Assembly (NCBI GenBank): GCA_963921195.1
Contig: OY992538.1
Location: 59,138,852 to 59,202,851, forward strand
Reading direction: 5' to 3'
Length of the DNA: 64,000 nt
Origin: Pegoplata infirma
Lineage: Eukaryota; Arthropoda; Insecta; Diptera; Anthomyiidae
Shown here: positions 53,640-63,424 of the stretch, piece by piece
Numbering within the stretch: position 1 is the first letter of the stretch
Layout: each line of letters starts with the position of its first letter
The notes under the pieces: generated by a model
Told to the model about the DNA's origin: nothing
Database searches by the model: none
What the model saw: only the letters and a program-made list of their open reading frames with translations
Translations under genes and position numbers: made by a program

Positions 53640-53760
53640 TTTTTTTGACTTTTGAAAACCCTTTAGTGATTTTGTCTATTTGATGGTCTAGTTTCTTATA
53701 GCGTTGCAGCCATTGAGTCTCAAAGCGATGACCCAAAATTTGTTGCGCAGTGTAATTGAT
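53640..53760. mobile_element. End fragment of the CACTGTGCAACAA fold-back family
   Basis: AAAACCCTTTAGTGATTTTG, TTTGATGGTCTAGTTTC, AAAGCGATGACCC and the end TTTGTTGCGCAGTGTAATT match the termini at 15323 and 38471. It lies about 260 bp upstream of the coding exon at 54017. Confidence 0.65.
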
Positions 53761-54016
53761 ATTTTTTGAATAACATTTCATCTGTAAATTTATCGAGAAA
53801 ATATGATGTTCGTTTAAATGATTTCAAAATTTACCAACTCATTATTTTAAGCCCTAAACTAATGTTTATTTCTGTCTATGGACAGCAACAGATATTATAT
53901 TTGTGTTCTTCAATTTAAAAAAAATTCATATTAAATTAACATTAATTTGAAGTTATTTTTCAATGACATTATATTTTTCGTTCAAATATTTACATTCCAT
54001 TTTTTTCTATTTGTAG

Positions 54017-54131
54017 GTCAAGTGTGGTCATATATGTGGACGTTTTAGTTACCCCGGCATTATGGAGGCTGCCTATGGCAAATATGGTTACTACCTATTG
54101 TCCTTGTTACAATTTATGTATCCGTTTTTAG
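54017..54131 (+). CDS. SLC38A11-like amino-acid transporter, second visible coding exon
   Basis: This 115-bp exon continues the transporter frame from the exon ending at 38965. The acceptor is TTTCTATTTGTAG at 54004-54016, the first codon is GTC (phase 0) and the donor is G|GTAAGG at 54132 (phase 1). It encodes 38 residues beginning VKCGHICGRFSYPGIMEAA and ending SLLQFMYPFL plus one base. The second part matches the SLC38A11 block read in vertebrates as SVLQFLYPF, the start of membrane span 3 after a short loop. No stop occurs and the base composition is clearly less AT-rich than the flanking intron. The intron before it (38966-54016, 15,051 bp) is almost entirely mobile-element sequence; the intron after it is only 241 bp. 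Confidence 0.9.
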
Positions 54132-54372
54132 GTAAGGAGAAATGCAAAAAAAAAATACAAAAAAGCTAAACTAAAAATAAACTTTACAATTCCAATAACA
54201 AAATTTACAAAAAAAAAAAAAAAAAAAAGAAAAACCTTAATCTCCATTGACTACACAAATCCACAAAAACAAATTATTGAAACTATACTAAACGGATACA
54301 ATTTAACATTAAACCATTAAAATACAAAAAAATTAAAAAAATAAATCATTATTCCAATTTACGTAATTACAG
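54132..54372 (+). other. Short intron of the transporter gene (241 bp)
   Basis: The donor is GTAAGG at 54132 and the acceptor is TTACAG ending at 54372, phase 1. The middle holds an A-tract of about 20 residues (54208-54229). No mobile element is recognisable. Confidence 0.85.
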
Positions 54373-54625
54373 CCATGATTTCCTATAATGTGGTAGTGGG
54401 TGATACATTGTCCAAGGTACTGGTGCGTCTAATACCGTCCTGGGGTACATCGATGGGTGCCGTTCGCTTGGGTGTGGTATTTTTTGTTACGGTCGGTATT
54501 GTTGTGCCGCTGTGTCTCTACAAAAATGTTTCACGTTTGGCAAGGGCCAGTTTCATTAGTTTAGCCTGTGTCGTTTTCATATTATTTGCTGTGATTATTA
54601 AACTGATGTCGGGTGATTATAAAAT
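54373..54625 (+). CDS. SLC38A11-like amino-acid transporter, third visible coding exon
   Basis: The acceptor is ACGTAATTACAG, ending at 54372. The two leading bases CC complete the split Ala codon from the preceding exon, followed by the highly conserved segment AMISYNVVVGDTLSKVL (family: AMISYN..AGDTLSKV). The exon then encodes a hydrophobic span (LGVVFFVTVGIVVPLCLY), the short basic loop KNVSRLARAS and a further span (FISLACVVFILFAVI). The donor is AT|GTAAGT at 54626, phase 2, so the protein continues in an exon beyond position 64000. The length and order fit membrane spans 3 to 5 of an 11-span AAAP carrier. The remaining C-terminal half (about 250 residues in the family) was not found in this window. 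The track of similarity is strong; no frameshift or stop suggests a pseudogene. Confidence 0.9.
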
Positions 54626-54990
54626 GTAAGTATTCAAAATGTGTGCAGTTTTAAGTAGCTAAATATGAATGGGGAATTGCCTGAATAAATGAAATTAATG
54701 TAATTCTTTAGAATTGTTTTTAGTAGAGGCGACAAAATGAAATTGTTGGTAGTAAAAATTTGAAAAGAAAAACCATAATTGCTTAAATGAAACAATTTCC
54801 GGAAAATTTTTTATTTTATTTTTTTTTTTAATTGAGTTTTTGCTTTTAGTGGTTTAAAAAAAAACTAAAGAAACAAAAACAGAAACAGAAACCTAAAACC
54901 ATTCGAATTTGCAAAAAGGTGAAGAGCAAAATTGCCACAATTAAAATTTCTAAGAAAATGAAATTTACTTGGGAAGGAAACCTAAGATCA
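54626..54990. other. Start of downstream intron, unique-looking
   Basis: AT-rich intron sequence after the donor at 54626. No repeat partner or gene was recognised until the hAT-like element at 54999. Confidence 0.5.
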
Positions 54991-54998
54991 CTATTATT

Positions 54999-56172
54999 CA
55001 GTGTTGCCACCTCATGTGTAATTACACATATCATGTGTAATTTTTTTTTTCATGTGTAGCCCATGTGTAATTGTCTGCATGTGTAGTTCATGTGTAATTT
55101 GAAATTTTTACTTTTTGGAGCATTTTTTTCATAATTTGTTTTATTTAACAAAACTTTTAGCAGATTTTTCTGCTGAAATGTATATTTTAACGAAATTTTC
55201 TGTCATACAGTTTTAAAAAATAACAGAAGTTTTTAAATTATTTTGCTGATTCTGTTTGCTGAGTTTACAAATAATTTTTTGTGAGCATTTCAGCTGATTA
55301 TTTTAAAATTTTACAGAAATTGTTTTTTTTATTTTGTGAAATTTTGACGATTAAAAATGATCAAAATTAAAAAATAGCAGACTATTTTGCTAATTTTACA
55401 AAAATACTTAGTTATCATTTGTATTTTTCAAAATTTTATAAAAAAAAAAAATTTACGATTTAAAAAAAAAAAAATACAACAAACTGTTTTTGTGAAATGA
55501 GCAACCTTATCTGCAGTTTTTTGTCTTTAAAATTTAGCAATATTTTCGTTTATGTTTATGCTCAAAATTTTTTACTTAAACAATAGATTTAGGATGTTCA
55601 GATTTTTCATCAAGTCTGCAGATTTTTCTGCTTTAATCAGCAGAGTTTTCGGTTAAAATGCGCAGATTTTCAGCTGAAATCAATATATTTTTTCCCCTGT
55701 TTTTCAGATTTTCTTCTGTTTTGACTTAGATTATCCAGACAGAAATTTCGCAAAAAAAATAAATCGTAGTTTTTTTGAGCAGTAAAAACCAGACTTAGAG
55801 CGGATTGCACAATGTCCAGTTAGCTGTTAACTGTCCATTTAACGGAGTCGTATGTCAAAATCGACTTAGGGCGCATAGCTCCATGAAAAGTTAGCTGCTA
55901 ACTGCCGATTTAACGGAACCTTATGTAAAAATTTGTATAAAATAGTTAAATTTAACGGAGAGTTATTTTATAACGGAGTATTGAGTAATCCAGCCTTAAT
56001 CGACAGACTTAACCGTTATATTTTTGAAAATTTACAAAAAAAAAAACGTTATTAAAAAAAGCATGTGTAATTTCATGTGTAATTTTGGCATCATCCATGT
56101 GTAATTCGTGATTTCATGTGTAATTTTGTAATGATCCATGTGTAATTTACGATTTTGTTGGTGGCAACACTG
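54999..56172. mobile_element. 1.17 kb hAT-like element with CATGTGTAATT arrays, 8-bp target duplication
   Basis: TIRs CAGTGTTGCCACC and GGTGGCAACACTG, flanked by perfect direct repeats CTATTATT (54991-54998 and 56173-56180). Subterminal arrays of CATGTGTAATT occur on both sides (about six words at 55012-55105, six at 56060-56150). Between them are GCAGATTTTTCTGC-type words (55145-55700) and two related blocks with TTAGCTGTTAACTG. No transposase frame. Confidence 0.85.
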
Positions 56173-56346
56173 CTATTATTTCAACCCACGAAAAAAAATT
56201 CAAGATTTGCAACAACAAAAGCCAATGAATTTGTCATTGAATCAGCAGGGTTTGAACGCTGTTTTGTTATGCTTCTGCGAACCGATGAATATGCGGCTAT
56301 TTTTCCAGGAAACTCTTAAATCATGAATTTACAACACATTTTTGTT

Positions 56347-56831
56347 TACACACAAAAAAAAAACTTTGTCAAATTACTAGAAAAAGTCTCGTAATCCCAT
56401 TTTACCAATATTTGACAGTTTTCCTTGTTTTTTAACAAATCGAAATTTAAATTTGTTTTTGTAATTTTACAATTTTTTTTTGTAATTTTACAAATTTCCA
56501 AGATAATTTTCCAAAAAAAATCTATTAAATTAGCGAGAATTCCTTGTAATTTTAATTGTGTCAAAAAAACTGTAAATTTACAATTTTATTTCTAAAAAGC
56601 TTGTAAAATTACAAAATTATTGGTAAAAAGCTTGTAAAATTACTAGGAGTTCTTGTAAAATAGGAGGTAGCAAAAAATCTAGTATAGTTACGAAACCTCC
56701 TTGTAAATTTTATCGTGTAAAAAAATTTGTAAATTTACAACTTTATTGGTAAAAAACTTGTAAAATTACAAAATTTTTGGTAAAAGCTTGTAAAATTACA
56801 AGGAATTTTTTTCAAATGGGAGGTAGCAAAA
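56347..56831. mobile_element. MITE of the CACTCAAAA family, degraded ends
   Basis: ACAAAAAAAAAACTTTGTCAAATTACTAG (part), the chain TTGGTAAAAAGCTTGTAAAATTAC, ATAGGAGGTAGCAAAAAATC and TATCGTGTAAAAAAATTTG, ending near GGGAGGTAGC. The right end is replaced by a DINE-related terminus. Confidence 0.6.
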
Positions 56832-56834
56832 AAA

Positions 56835-58060
56835 CACGTGAGAGTGTTAAATTCGGCCGAATCTTTTATAACCTACAAAATGTAAAAAAAAAAATTGTCA
56901 GGGGCGTTTGTTTTGTGGGGGGTGATGGGGGTTAGTGGGGGACGTTGAGAGCACCTTCCCATCCCGATAAATATAACAAATGTTTCACTTATTTAACAAA
57001 AATAAAAAAAAAAACATATAAAAAAAGTATATTTTTTCAGAGGTTGGTTCAGTTCTTCAAGAGCCGATTTCGCCCATTTACGAACTTAACCTGCATAGGA
57101 CCATAAGACATATTCATGCCAAATTGCAGGAGGCTACACTCAAAAAAAAAAGTTTGTAAAATTACAAGTAAAAGGTCTTGTAATTCTGTTTTACTAATAT
57201 AATTGCCTTTTTACAAAAATTGTTGTATATTTAATAAAACGAAAACTTTAGTTTGCTTTGTAATTTTACTATTATACGTTGGTAAATTTATTTTACAAAT
57301 TTCTTAGGTAAATTTACAAAAAAAGTGAATTATTTTACAAATTAAAAAAATATTACAAGGAGTTTAGTTTTTTTACACAAGAAAACTGTAATTGTACAAC
57401 AAAATTTTACTTGATGTTATTTAGTCTTTCTACCAAAAAAATGTTTTATTACAAACATTTTTTTTTTTTTAAGTTTGAAATGTATGTATTGAAAAGTACA
57501 AAATTCCAATGTAATTTTACAAAACTTATTTTATTACTAGAATTAGTGTTGTTTTACAAAAAAAGTAATTATTCAACAATAGGACACGCAAAAATTTTCT
57601 AAGTTCAGATTTTTTTTTGCGTTTTGGAAGTAAAAAATTTATTTAAAAATAATAATAATTTTTTATAAATAAAAAATTTCATGAAAAAAAGTTTGGAAAT
57701 TTTTTAAGTTCCGGACACAAACATTTTTCAACTAATTGTAAGCTTTAGTAAAAAAAATTGAATTTTTACACCATTTTTTTGGTAATTTGCGTTAATTAAA
57801 ATACCACAATTTTTATGTGTTTCTACATATATTACAAAAAATGCACCGTAAAATCACGGGGATTTTATGTCATTTTACAAACTTTTTTTTTTGAGTGTAG
57901 CTCTTTTATTTTGGACTGTATCGTGCCATCTACAGACAGACGGGCGGACGGACGGACATTCACAGAATGTCTTAGAATCGATCATGGAGCAATAATATAT
58001 ATACTTTATGGGGTCTCCAACCGATATTTCGATGCGCTACAAACGGAATGACAAGTTTTT
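56835..58060 (-). mobile_element. DINE-1-related element (second subfamily), split by a MITE
   Basis: GTGAGAGTGTTAAATTCGG at the left, TTTGTGGGGGGTGATGG, CCGATTTCGCCCATTTACG and AAGACATATTCATGCC, then the break at GGAGGCTA. It resumes with GCTCTTTTATTTTGGACTG, CAGACAGACGGGCGG and TATATACTTTATGGGGTC, ending ACAAACGGAATGAC near 58052. The hairpin end is missing. Confidence 0.7.
57137..57897. mobile_element. TA-flanked palindromic MITE (0.76 kb)
   Basis: CACTCAAAAAAAAAAGTTTG at 57137 and TTTTTTTTTTGAGTG ending at 57897. TA on both sides, and the unsplit host reads GAGGCTAGCTCTTTT-like sequence elsewhere. The left half matches 2000-2148 in reverse. It contains TTTACAAAAATTGTTGTATA and a long A/T interior; no coding. 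Confidence 0.75.
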
Positions 58061-58198
58061 ATTGTAATTTTACAAGGCTTTTTTTGAGTGTATTAATAAA
58101 TTTGTTAGCATTTTTGGGAAGGGTAAGTTGTCCTCCAGTGTCCTTGGCCGACACCGTCGCAAAAGACAACCCTGTTTATTTTTTTTTCGCTGTTTCTA

Positions 58199-58685
58199 CA
58201 CTCAAACAAAAAACCTTGTCAAATTACTAGAAAAGTCCCGTAATCCCATTTTACTAATATTTGACAGTTTTTTAACAAGTAAATTTCGATTGAAATTTGC
58301 AATTTTTTGTAATTTTAAAATTTTTTTTTGTAATTTTAAAAATTTCCAAGGTTTTTTACAAAAAAATCTATTAAATTCGCGAGATTTCCTTGTAAGTTTT
58401 AATGCACCAAAAAAGTTGTAAATTTACAATTTTATTGTATTTTATTTATTTATTTACGTAAAAGCTCGTAATTTTAACTAGGAATTCTTGTAAAATAGAA
58501 GGTAGCAAAAAATGTAGTAAAAACACGAAACCTCCTTGTGAATTTTATCGCGTCAAATTTGTAAATTTACAATTTTATTGGTAACAAGCTTGTAAAATTA
58601 CAAGGAATTTATGTCAAATATAAGGTAGCAAAAAAAAGTTACAAACTTTTCTTGTCGTTTTACAAGGTTTTGTTTTTGAGTCTAG
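58199..58685. mobile_element. MITE, CACTCAAA family
   Basis: CACTCAAACAAAAAACCTTG at 58199, motif chain, and TACAAGGTTTTGTTTTTGAG near 58680. The ends pair. Adjacent to another copy starting near 58690. Confidence 0.65.
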
Positions 58686-58689
58686 TAAA

Positions 58690-59217
58690 CTTTTTCTGTC
58701 ATTTCCAGAAAAACTTGTAATTTTTTTTTGTTTGCTACCTCCTATTTGACAAAATTTCCTAGTAATTTTACAAGATTTTTATCAATAATTTTGTAATTTT
58801 ACAAGGTTTTTACCAATAAAATTGTAAATTTACAAATTTTTTGACACGATAAAATTTACAAAGAGGTTTCGTAATTTTACTAGATTTTTTGCTACCTCCT
58901 ATTTTACGAGAATTCCTAGTAATTTTACAAGCTTTTTACCAATAATTTTGTAATTTTACAAGCTTTTTACAAATGAAATTGTAAATTTACAGTTTTTTGG
59001 CGCAATTAAAATTACAAGGAATTCTCGTGAATTTACTAGATTTTTTTTGAAAAATTATCTTGGAAATTTGTAAAATTACAAAAAAAAATTGTAAAATTAC
59101 AAAAAATGTTGTAAGTTTCGATTTGTTAAAAAAAACAAGGAAAACTGTCAAATATTGGTAAAATGGGATTTCGAGACTTTTCCTAGTAATTTGACAAAGT
59201 TTTTTTTTTTTTTGTGT
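58690..59217. mobile_element. MITE, CACTCAAAA family, degraded ends
   Basis: AGAAAAACTTGTAATTTTTT, GCTACCTCCTATTTGAC, TTTACCAATAAAATTGTAAA, TTGACAAAGTTTTTTTTT and a terminal TTTGTGTGTA. The left half is nearly the same as 1510-1900. Confidence 0.65.
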
Positions 59218-59471
59218 GTATGGAAAGAAAATTCCGCAAATTTCGTCAACTTTTTTATGGAAAAATTTCCTAAATTTGAGAATTTTTTTGAATTTTGAAT
59301 CCAAAGTGATAAATTTTAGAATCCTTCCCCATCTAAGAAATTGAAAAATGAGAATCCTACACATTTTACTTTAGGGGGAAAACCATTTCACCATTTTTTT
59401 TTTGTGTGCTTCACATCATTCAACAACCGTGAAAACAAAAACAAATATGTTATGTGTTGCACAGATGGAGT
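59218..59471. other. Intronic sequence next to hAT-like element
   Basis: Short AT-rich stretch ending in the 8-bp GATGGAGT that is duplicated at 62432. No feature otherwise. Confidence 0.5.
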
Positions 59472-59723
59472 CAGTGTTGCCATATATTTTTTTGAAAAAA
59501 CTTTTTATTTCTAAAAAAAATTTTTTTTTTTGTGAAAAAATCTTTTTTTTACAAAAGTATTGAAAACATTAATACATTATGTATTTTCAATTCATTTTTT
59601 ATATCAAGTGTAAAAAAATAATAAAAAAAACAACCTAGCGTTCATTTGGAACTCGAAAAGACTCATAAAAGAGCTCTTAGACGTTCAGAAAACATAATAC
59701 CTTTTTCTTAGCGCTCTTATAAT

Positions 59724-61521
59724 ATGAGCTTTTCGGAAGCTAGTGTGATTAACTCCCATTTTCCTTTTTTTTGATTTTATGGTGTTAGCACGTTGTATTT
59801 ACCATAAACTATATATCTGCAAAATATTGTAACACTCTAATTTAGTTATCACAGCTAAAAAGCACTTTATTTTTTGACCACTGAAAAATAATTACAAAAT
59901 TTCAGAAGCTAGTCAGCTTAACTCCACAAAAAAACTGTTAATGAAAAACTTGAATTTCCGATATTTTTGTCAATATTTGCCGTATATTGACGATCAAAAG
60001 CTTATTTGAAGGCTTTGTTAATGTGGATTCGTATTCTGCATATGAAAATTTAAATTTTAATTCCAAAATGCATTTGCTATGCAAATGCAATTTTATCATT
60101 AATTTTTTCTGTATATCCTCATGATTTTTAAATATCTTTTTTACACATTTCTAAAGTTCAGAATTTTTACCTTTATTTGGTGTACTTAACTTTCACAAGA
60201 ATGCATTTACAAAATTTTTAATTTTTTTCTGAAATATTCTTATTATAAAAAAAATACAAAAATTTATTTCAATGAAAATTTTTCAAGTTTTTTCAGAAGC
60301 TAGTCAGTCAGCTTAACTCCACAAAAAAAATTAATGAAAAACTTTGATTTCCGATATTTCTGTTAATTTTTGTCGTATTTTGACGATCAAAAGCTTATTT
60401 GAATGCCTTTTTAATATGAATTCGTGTTCTTCATATGAAAATTTAAATTCCAAAATGCATTTCCTATACAAATGCAATTTTAAGATCTATTTTTTCTGTG
60501 TATTCTCATCATTTTTAATTATTTTTTTTACACATTTTTAAAGTTCAGAATTTTTACCATTATTTGGTGTTCTTAACTTTAGAAAGAATGCATTTCCACT
60601 ATTTTTTAAATTTTTTTGAAAATCTTCTTATTATAAAAAAATAGAAAAATTTATTTTAATGAAAGTTTTTTAAGTTTTTTCTGAAGCTAGTAAGCTTAAC
60701 TCCACAAAAAAATGTTAATGGGAAACTTTGGTTTGCAATATTTTGGTTAATATTTCTCGTATTTAGACGATCAAAAGCTTATTTGAATACTTCGATTGTC
60801 ATGACTTGCATTCTGAAAATGGAAAATATGTTTTAATTCCCAAATGCATTTCCCATGAAAATGCAACCTTAAGATGCATTACTGTTAATATTTTTCGTAA
60901 CTTATTTTTCAAAAACTTATTTCAATGTTTCCTTAATCTAGATTAGTATTGTAATTATGAAAATTTCTAAATGCAGTTTCCATGCAATTGCAATCTTAAC
61001 ATGCATTTTTTAAATATGTAAAATATTATATTATTTGTATATTTTCTGAAAAGTTCCGAATTTTTCTGTAGTATTTTACATTATTTTTGTTTATTTTTTT
61101 ATAAAAAATAATGAAAACATTTTTCGGAAGCTAATAAAATTAACTCCATAAAAATATAGGTTTGAGTTCAACTTTAATTGCCAATATTTCTGTTAGTTCT
61201 TAACGTATCTAGATGGTCAAAAGCTTATTTGCAAGGTACGTTTACCTACTTTCTTATTCTGTGCACATAAATGGTATTTTAAATTCTTAAATGCACTTCC
61301 TATAAAAATGCAATTTTCAAATGCATTTTTTTCCTCCAAATAACAATTTTTTTAAGTTGTGAATAAGTTATTAAATTTCTTTAATGTGTTATTAAAACAT
61401 ATTTGTGTTTGTTTGGAGTGAGTATTTACCAGGGAATTATGGAAAAGCTAAAAACTTTACCATTCATTTTCTCAATACTAGTTGAGTGGGAGTTAATCAC
61501 ACTAGCTTCCGAATAGCTCAT
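59724..61521. mobile_element. 1.8 kb TIR element built of about 390-bp tandem repeats
   Basis: ATGAGCTTTTCGGAAGCTAG at 59724 and CTAGCTTCCGAATAGCTCAT ending at 61521; inner TGTGATTAACTCCCA pairs with TGGGAGTTAATCACA. Possible ATAAT duplication at the flanks. The interior is four or more copies of a unit starting AGCTAGTCAGCTTAACTCCAC (near 59906, 60298, 60686 and 61128). Common phrases are TGACGATCAAAAGCTTATTTG and ATGCATTT.C.AT.CAAATGC. It is non-coding; the frame 60344-60541 lies in one unit. Confidence 0.8.
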
Positions 61522-61735
61522 ATAATAATAATAATTTTAATCCAACGATCAGTTTTTATTTAGTTTTCGCAATTTAATTACAAATCATTTTTAATAATTA
61601 ATTAAACCTAACCGAGTACTGGTTACAATGACCGTCGTCTCGTTGTATCGAAATCGACCAAGGGTTTAGTGGGAATCGAACCCACAACCCCCTGTTTCAT
61701 AGGCTAGCATGATACCAACTAACCTACAGGGGCCT
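61522..61735 (-). mobile_element. tRNA-derived SINE, copy 3
   Basis: Minus-strand copy with an (ATA)n tail at 61522-61532, body CAACGAGACGACGGTCATTGT (in reverse), a B box GGTTCGATTCC near 61673-61683 and an A-box-like GTTAGTTGGTATC near 61711-61727. It ends GGCCCCTGTAGG-like at 61733. Same family as 1287-1496 and 3786-3999. The target duplication is unclear because it abuts the end of another element. Confidence 0.85.
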
Positions 61736-62005
61736 TATATGACTCACAAAAGATTCTGAAAAATATATGTTCGTATTCTTTCCTGACTCGTTTATGAATG
61801 TTCAAAAAAACATATTTTGAATTCTTTACATATCCAGAATTAAGAGTCAAACATGAATCTTTCAAGAATCCAAATGTCGAGCGTTCTATTAATTTTTTGG
61901 AGCCTTGAAAGAGTCATAACTTATGAAGGCTCAGAAAATTGTACACAGTAAGCAAATATCAAACACCGGTGCATGCTTGACAATATATGACGGATTTGAT
62001 CTATA

Positions 62006-62400
62006 CACTCAAAAAAATAAACTGGTAAAACGCCTGGTAAAATGCCTTGTAATCCCGTTCTACCAATATTTAACAATTTTCCTTGTTTTTTAACAAAAAG
62101 TCTTGTACTTTGCTCAAACGAGAACTACAGTTTTATTGGTAATTTTACAAGTTTATTTTCGTAATTGTATTCTACCATTTTGAAAGGTTATTTTACAAAA
62201 AAAAAAACTGTAATTTTACAACAAAGTTTTTATTACGAGGATTCTAGTTGAATTACAAAAAAAAACTTTATTTTACAAAAATTATGTTATACGATGATTT
62301 ATGTTGTTTAACAAAAAAACTTTTTTTTTTGTATTTTTTTTTATTGAAAAATATTTAAAAAAAAAGTTGACAAAATTTAGCACCTCAAAAAACTTGCAAA
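62006..62400. mobile_element. Partial MITE (one half), CACTCAAAA family
   Basis: TA|CACTCAAAAAAATAAACTGG at 62004-62025, then GTAATCCCGTTCTACCAATA and GCTCAAACGAGAACTACAG. Nearly the exact complement of the right half of the MITE at 41504-42833 (42460-42833). The other half is missing. Confidence 0.65.
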
Positions 62401-62439
62401 AAAAGGGAAATCTTGATATATGGCAACACTGGATGGAGT

Positions 62440-63105
62440 ATACAAAAAAAAAAAACAAAAAGTGCAATCATAAAGTGTTGCTTTATTTTATAAAAAAAAA
62501 AAATCCTTTTTGGTTGGTTGAATGAATGAATGCCTTTTATTTTGTAACGTAATTGCAACTTGTTTTTCTAGTATTTTTTTGCCCGCAAAATAAAATGAAA
62601 CTGTTGGTGCTCTGCTCGTTTTCTATGGAACAAACAAAAAAATAATGCTTGAGGTTGTAATTTAACTGTGAAAACACTTGTTCTCATGTGTATAAACGCT
62701 TACACAAATACTCTCATATAAATGAAGAACACACATTAGAGTGGGAAGAAAAATAAATTTTGTTTTAGTTTTTTTTAACATGATAATGTTTTAAGGCTCG
62801 TGTCTAATTTTAAAAAAAGGTTCAGGACACTACCTCAATTTGATTATATAAGCTAACGACTAACAAAAAAGAAAAAAGAATTGCTTATAAAAAATTATTT
62901 ACCTGCTGGTGAATAAAAGCGTTTTTTACCAGATGGTGAATAAAACATAAAATAATTATTTTTCAACAAACTTTTTTTTTTCATTAATTTTTTTTATCGT
63001 TTTTTTCATAATTTTTTTATATATTATTTTTTTTTATCAATTTTTTTATCTTTTTTTTTCATAATTTTTTTTTTCATCAATATTTTTTTTTTTCATGATT
63101 TTTAT
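62440..63105. other. Intronic AT-rich sequence with T-rich low complexity
   Basis: 62440-62960 shows nothing recognisable. 62960-63100 is a degenerate TTTTTTTCATAATTTTTTT run. No gene. Confidence 0.5.
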
Positions 63106-63135
63106 ACCCTCCACTCTAGTGATAGAGGGTGTAAA
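63106..63135 (+). mobile_element. DINE-1-like hairpin end only
   Basis: TATACCCTCCACTCTAGTGATAGAGGGTGT, the terminal stem-loop of the family, without the rest of the element. Confidence 0.6.
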
Positions 63136-63307
63136 AGTTTTGAATTTAGGAAAAACAAACCTTTTACGAGTGAGCATTTGTAAGATACTCGTTGAGTATT
63201 TGTAGGATACTAATTTATTGAATAAAAATAAAAACCTTAAGAACTAAATATAAAAATCTTAAAACTAAACTAGACTACGTGATTATGATTTATCTTTGCA
63301 TGTGACC

Positions 63308-63420
63308 AGGGTTGCCAGAATTGTTGGATACAAAATCGTCAAAAATGTACGATTTTTATAAAAAAAATCGTCAAAATCGTCATCCCATTTGCAGAAATCG
63401 TCAAAAAATCGTCAAAATAA
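63308..63420. other. Possible hAT-like terminus with AATCGTCAAAA repeats
   Basis: CAGGGTTGCCAGA resembles the CAGTGTTGCCA ends of the two hAT-like elements. It is followed by five copies of AATCGTCAAAA. No right end or target duplication is seen. Confidence 0.4.
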
Positions 63421-63424
63421 AAAA

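Larger units (their letters stand above)
38966..54016 (+). other. Intron of the transporter gene, 15 kb, repeat-filled
   Basis: The intron is bounded by GTAAGT at 38966 and TTGTAG ending at 54016, phase 0. Only about 0.6 kb next to the donor (38972-39590) and about 0.25 kb next to the acceptor (53760-54004) look like unique sequence. The rest is DINE-1-like, fold-back, Tc1-like and MITE sequence described separately. The region 38972-39590 contains a GAT/GCT-rich patch near 39125 but no recognisable gene. Confidence 0.85.
59472..62431. mobile_element. 2.96 kb hAT-like element with 8-bp target duplication and nested repeats
   Basis: TIRs CAGTGTTGCCATATAT and ATATATGGCAACACTG, flanked by perfect direct repeats GATGGAGT (59464-59471 and 62432-62439). 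The first eleven bases equal those of the element at 54999, so both belong to one family. It holds a 1.8 kb TIR element, a SINE and a partial MITE; its own sequence is under 0.6 kb. No transposase. Confidence 0.85.

Noticed and set aside
58128..58421. 97-residue plus-strand frame
   Set aside because: Mostly inside a CACTCAAA-family MITE; Phe/Lys/Leu-rich with no recognisable domain.
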